From Clostridium sp. CAG:433 (GTDB lineage Bacteria > Bacillota_I > Bacilli_A > RF39 > UBA660): a stretch of 59,494 nt of DNA. A program made the translations under genes and the position numbers. Positions 57,571 through 59,494 of this stretch are shown here, piece by piece; the stretch's first letter is position 1; every line of letters starts with the position of its first letter. The DNA lies in NCBI GenBank assembly GCA_000433675.1, contig FR893548.1, positions 1 to 59,494 of the forward strand, in the 5' to 3' direction. Below the pieces are notes generated by a model. It worked only from the letters and a program-made list of their open reading frames with translations. It made no database searches and had not been told where the DNA came from.

Positions 57571-58059
57571 ATGGATTTAAAGAATTTCAAATTAATGCCA
57601 TTTTATGATTTGGATAAAAAATGGGCTGTTTTAACATCGGGTGACAAAGAAAATTTTAATCAAATGACTGTAAGTTGGGGTGGCTTTGGAACTATATGGA
57701 ATAAGCCTGTAGTAACAGTTTATGTAAGACATAATAGATATACATATGAATTTATTGAAAATAATGAATATTTTACATTAAGTTTTTTTAGTGATGAATA
57801 TAAGAAGGATTTAAGTATTTTGGGTAGTAAGTCAGGAAAAGATATAAATAAATTATCACTTACTGGTTTAAATGCAGAGTATAATGAAAATTTTGTTACA
57901 TATAAGGAAGCTGTTTTAACTATTATTTGTAAAAAATTATATGGTCAAGATTTAAATATGGATAATATGAGTGAAGAAATAAAGGAAAAATATTATTCAA
58001 ATGATCCTGTACATAAGATGTATATTGGTGAAGTAATCGATATAATTGATAGAAGATAG
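57571..58059 (+). CDS. Flavin reductase-like FMN-binding protein
   Basis: A 162-residue protein with WAVLTSGDKENFNQMTVSWGGFG, KPVVTVYVRHNRYTYEFI and YFTLSFFSD, the typical order of flavin-reductase-like split-barrel proteins. It would bind FMN and reduce it or another acceptor with NAD(P)H. ATG 57571 has AAGAGG upstream; the frame reaches into the preceding gene but without a supported start. Confidence 0.88.
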   Translation: MDLKNFKLMPFYDLDKKWAVLTSGDKENFNQMTVSWGGFGTIWNKPVVTVYVRHNRYTYEFIENNEYFTLSFFSDEYKKDLSILGSKSGKDINKLSLTGLNAEYNENFVTYKEAVLTIICKKLYGQDLNMDNMSEEIKEKYYSNDPVHKMYIGEVIDIIDRR

Positions 58060-58068
58060 GGTGATATA

Positions 58069-59007
58069 ATGAACGAAAATTTAGAAAAATTATTTGATAT
58101 ATTATTATCTAATAACCCAAGTATTCTTATAAGAGAAAATGAAGATTATATTTTTGATATTATTCCAGAACTTAGAAAATCAAAAGGGTTTAATCAAAAT
58201 AATCCATGGCATATTTATGATGTTTATGATCATATTTTACATGTTATAGATGGTGTAAAAGAAAATATAATTTTAAGGTTAACCGCACTTTTTCATGATA
58301 TAGGTAAGCCATATACTTACATGGAAGATGAGAATAATATTGGACATTTTTATGATCATTGGACAAAATCATGTGAGATATTTTTAAACTTTTCAAAAAA
58401 ATATAAATTACCAGAGAATTTAACTAATGAGGTTAATAAACTAATATATTATCATGATATAAATATTTCAAAATTAAATAGAGAAGAATTAAATAAATTT
58501 TTAGATGAATTTAGCGTTGATGAAATTAATATGTTATATGAAATTAAGAAAAGTGATTTACTTGCACAGTCACCTAAATATCATTATTTACTTGATGAAT
58601 ATGCTTTACAAAAAGAAAATTTATTAAAGAAAAAATTTCTTAAATGGAAGTTTTGTTCTGATAACGAAAAATTGATAAGTTTAGTATTAAGTGGTGATAA
58701 AAGAGCAACTACATCATTATATAGTGAGTATATTAAAGATAAAGAACCATTACCAAAAATAAGTGAAAGAAGTATTATTTTGCATGATGATAATACTTAT
58801 GCATGTTTAATAGAAGTGGAAAATGTAATAATTACTGAATTTAAAAACATAACAGAAGAACTTGCCTTTATTGAAGGAGAAGGAGATAAATCACTAGAAT
58901 ATTATAGAAATGAACATTATAAAATATTTAAAAAGATAGACTCAAATTTTAATGATGAATCTAAGGTTGTTTTTGAAATGTTTAAAGTAATAGAAAAATA
59001 TAATTAG
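58069..59007 (+). CDS. HD-domain protein fused to an ASCH domain
   Basis: A 312-residue fusion. Residues 1 to about 190 are an HD phosphohydrolase (NPWHIYDVYDHILHVIDGV, LTALFHDIGKPYTY, VNKLIYYHDIN). Residues about 195-312 are an ASCH domain with ISLVLSGDKRATTSLYSEYI, EPLPKISERS, LIEVENVIITEF and AFIEGEGDKSLEYYRNEH. ASCH proteins bind RNA or act as N4-acetylcytidine amidohydrolases (YqfB); the HD half resembles CCA-enzyme-type HDs. The fusion suggests nucleotide or tRNA metabolism. GGTGAT precedes the ATG. Confidence 0.88.
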   Translation: MNENLEKLFDILLSNNPSILIRENEDYIFDIIPELRKSKGFNQNNPWHIYDVYDHILHVIDGVKENIILRLTALFHDIGKPYTYMEDENNIGHFYDHWTKSCEIFLNFSKKYKLPENLTNEVNKLIYYHDINISKLNREELNKFLDEFSVDEINMLYEIKKSDLLAQSPKYHYLLDEYALQKENLLKKKFLKWKFCSDNEKLISLVLSGDKRATTSLYSEYIKDKEPLPKISERSIILHDDNTYACLIEVENVIITEFKNITEELAFIEGEGDKSLEYYRNEHYKIFKKIDSNFNDESKVVFEMFKVIEKYN

Positions 59008-59057
59008 TTGCCATATGACCAGGGTACCAATTTATGTTAATTAATAGAGGTGGTATA

Positions 59058-59444
59058 GTGAATAAAAAAGAATTAGAAAAATTAATTAGTGCTTTAAAAA
59101 TAGAAAAAAGTGAGTACTGGATTTTATCAAGTGCTTCACTTGTTTTAAGAGGAATATATGATAGTGCTGCAGATTTAGATCTTGCAGTCACTGAGAAAGG
59201 TTTGAAAGAGTTAAAAGAAAACTATGATTTAGTACAAAAAGAAAATGGTTGGTATATAGTAAATGATAAAGTAGAATGTATTCTTGATGAAAAGATGCCA
59301 AACAAGATAGAGAAATTTGGTGAATATTATCTTCAAGATATTTATGATTATTATGATTTTATAAAAAATAGTAATAGAGAAAAAGATAAGAAAAGAATTC
59401 CACTAGTAAAAAACTATATTAATACTAAAAAAAATAATGGATAG
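59058..59444 (+). CDS. Nucleotidyltransferase-fold-like protein
   Basis: A 128-residue protein with WILSSASLVLRGIYDSAADLDL, where a substrate-side helix leads to a D-x-D-type acidic pair (DLDLAV), as in minimal nucleotidyltransferases of the AbiEii kind. The GTG at 59058 is chosen because GAGGTGG lies just upstream; ATG 59034 has no ribosome binding site. It may be complete, as its stop lies 50 bases before the window edge. Confidence 0.7.
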   Translation: MNKKELEKLISALKIEKSEYWILSSASLVLRGIYDSAADLDLAVTEKGLKELKENYDLVQKENGWYIVNDKVECILDEKMPNKIEKFGEYYLQDIYDYYDFIKNSNREKDKKRIPLVKNYINTKKNNG

Positions 59445-59494
59445 ATAACTATAAAGTTAGTTAAATAGGTAAATGCAAATTTCATATAATTATT

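Noticed and set aside
1..59494. Mycoplasma-type genetic code (TGA as Trp), suggested by the extreme AT content
   Set aside because: Several genes end cleanly at TGA with overlapping downstream starts (3252, 32 and 39 kb regions), and Trp is encoded by TGG throughout.

Overview
The window is about 59.5 kb of very AT-rich bacterial chromosome, densely coding and mostly on the + strand. TGA is used as a stop (for example at 3250 and 4152) and TGG encodes Trp, so the code is standard rather than the mycoplasma code. T-box leaders, AGGAGG-type ribosome binding sites, GatCAB, a Bce-type resistance module, L,D-transpeptidase, VanY, GH25 lysozyme and an OLE RNA/OapA pair all indicate a Bacillota. The extreme AT content, the mollicute-like GatA signature (GDSIR) and the collagen-like and YjcZ-like proteins suggest an uncultured, gut-type lineage near the Mollicutes/RF39 side of Bacilli; that placement is inference. 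No phage genome, insertion sequence or CRISPR array was recognised.

Layout. 0.1-3.5 kb: a 952-residue repetitive coiled-coil protein flanked by two small DUF1292-like proteins. 3.6-6.5 kb: an unknown gene, a Fic-fold protein lacking the catalytic His, and a fused MnmL-MnmM tRNA-modification gene. 6.5-12.2 kb: a leucine T-box controlling a small membrane protein and a leucyl-tRNA synthetase with a Nudix domain inside its editing domain, then a MATE transporter fused to a cytidylate-kinase-like domain behind a short leader with a terminator (candidate guanidine-IV), then tRNA-Asn. 12.2-20.5 kb: a MazF-like pair, an aspartate T-box with aspS-gatCAB, an L,D-transpeptidase and tRNA-Leu(CAA). 20.5-27.1 kb: an accessory stretch of unknown proteins between tRNA-Leu and tRNA-Met. 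27.2-31.2 kb: holin-like protein, membrane-anchored GH25 lysozyme, glycosyltransferase, OLE RNA and its membrane partner OapA. 31.3-38 kb: translation and housekeeping genes (YgjP-like, SpoU, rimM, trmD, trpS, rplS, lepB). 38-45 kb: membrane, ketopantoate-reductase-like and VanY-like proteins, a MerR-controlled CMD/cupin/flavodoxin operon, a collagen-like protein and a DUF1848 protein. 45-45.6 kb: an unannotated type I toxin/antisense RNA locus and a YjcZ-like peptide. 45.6-50.7 kb: a BceRSAB-like sensor/transporter module plus lipoprotein. 50.7-59.5 kb: a run of small hydrolase-type genes (three HD domains, histidine phosphatase, UDG-like, PuuD-like, DUF1016 nuclease, CYTH, ASCH, nucleotidyltransferase-like).

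How genes work together. tRNA-Asn, an AspRS with sequence features of the non-discriminating type and GatCAB together support tRNA-dependent Asn synthesis. The Bce module has two near-identical palindromes, one before the regulator gene and one before the transporter gene, at the same distance from the -10 element. The CMD/cupin operon carries a MerR-type operator and encodes its own MerR regulator. The most notable items are the LeuRS-Nudix insertion, the OLE RNA/OapA pair, the new type I toxin-antitoxin candidate, the His-less Fic protein, and a two-gene cassette inserted between copies of a uracil-DNA-glycosylase gene end.
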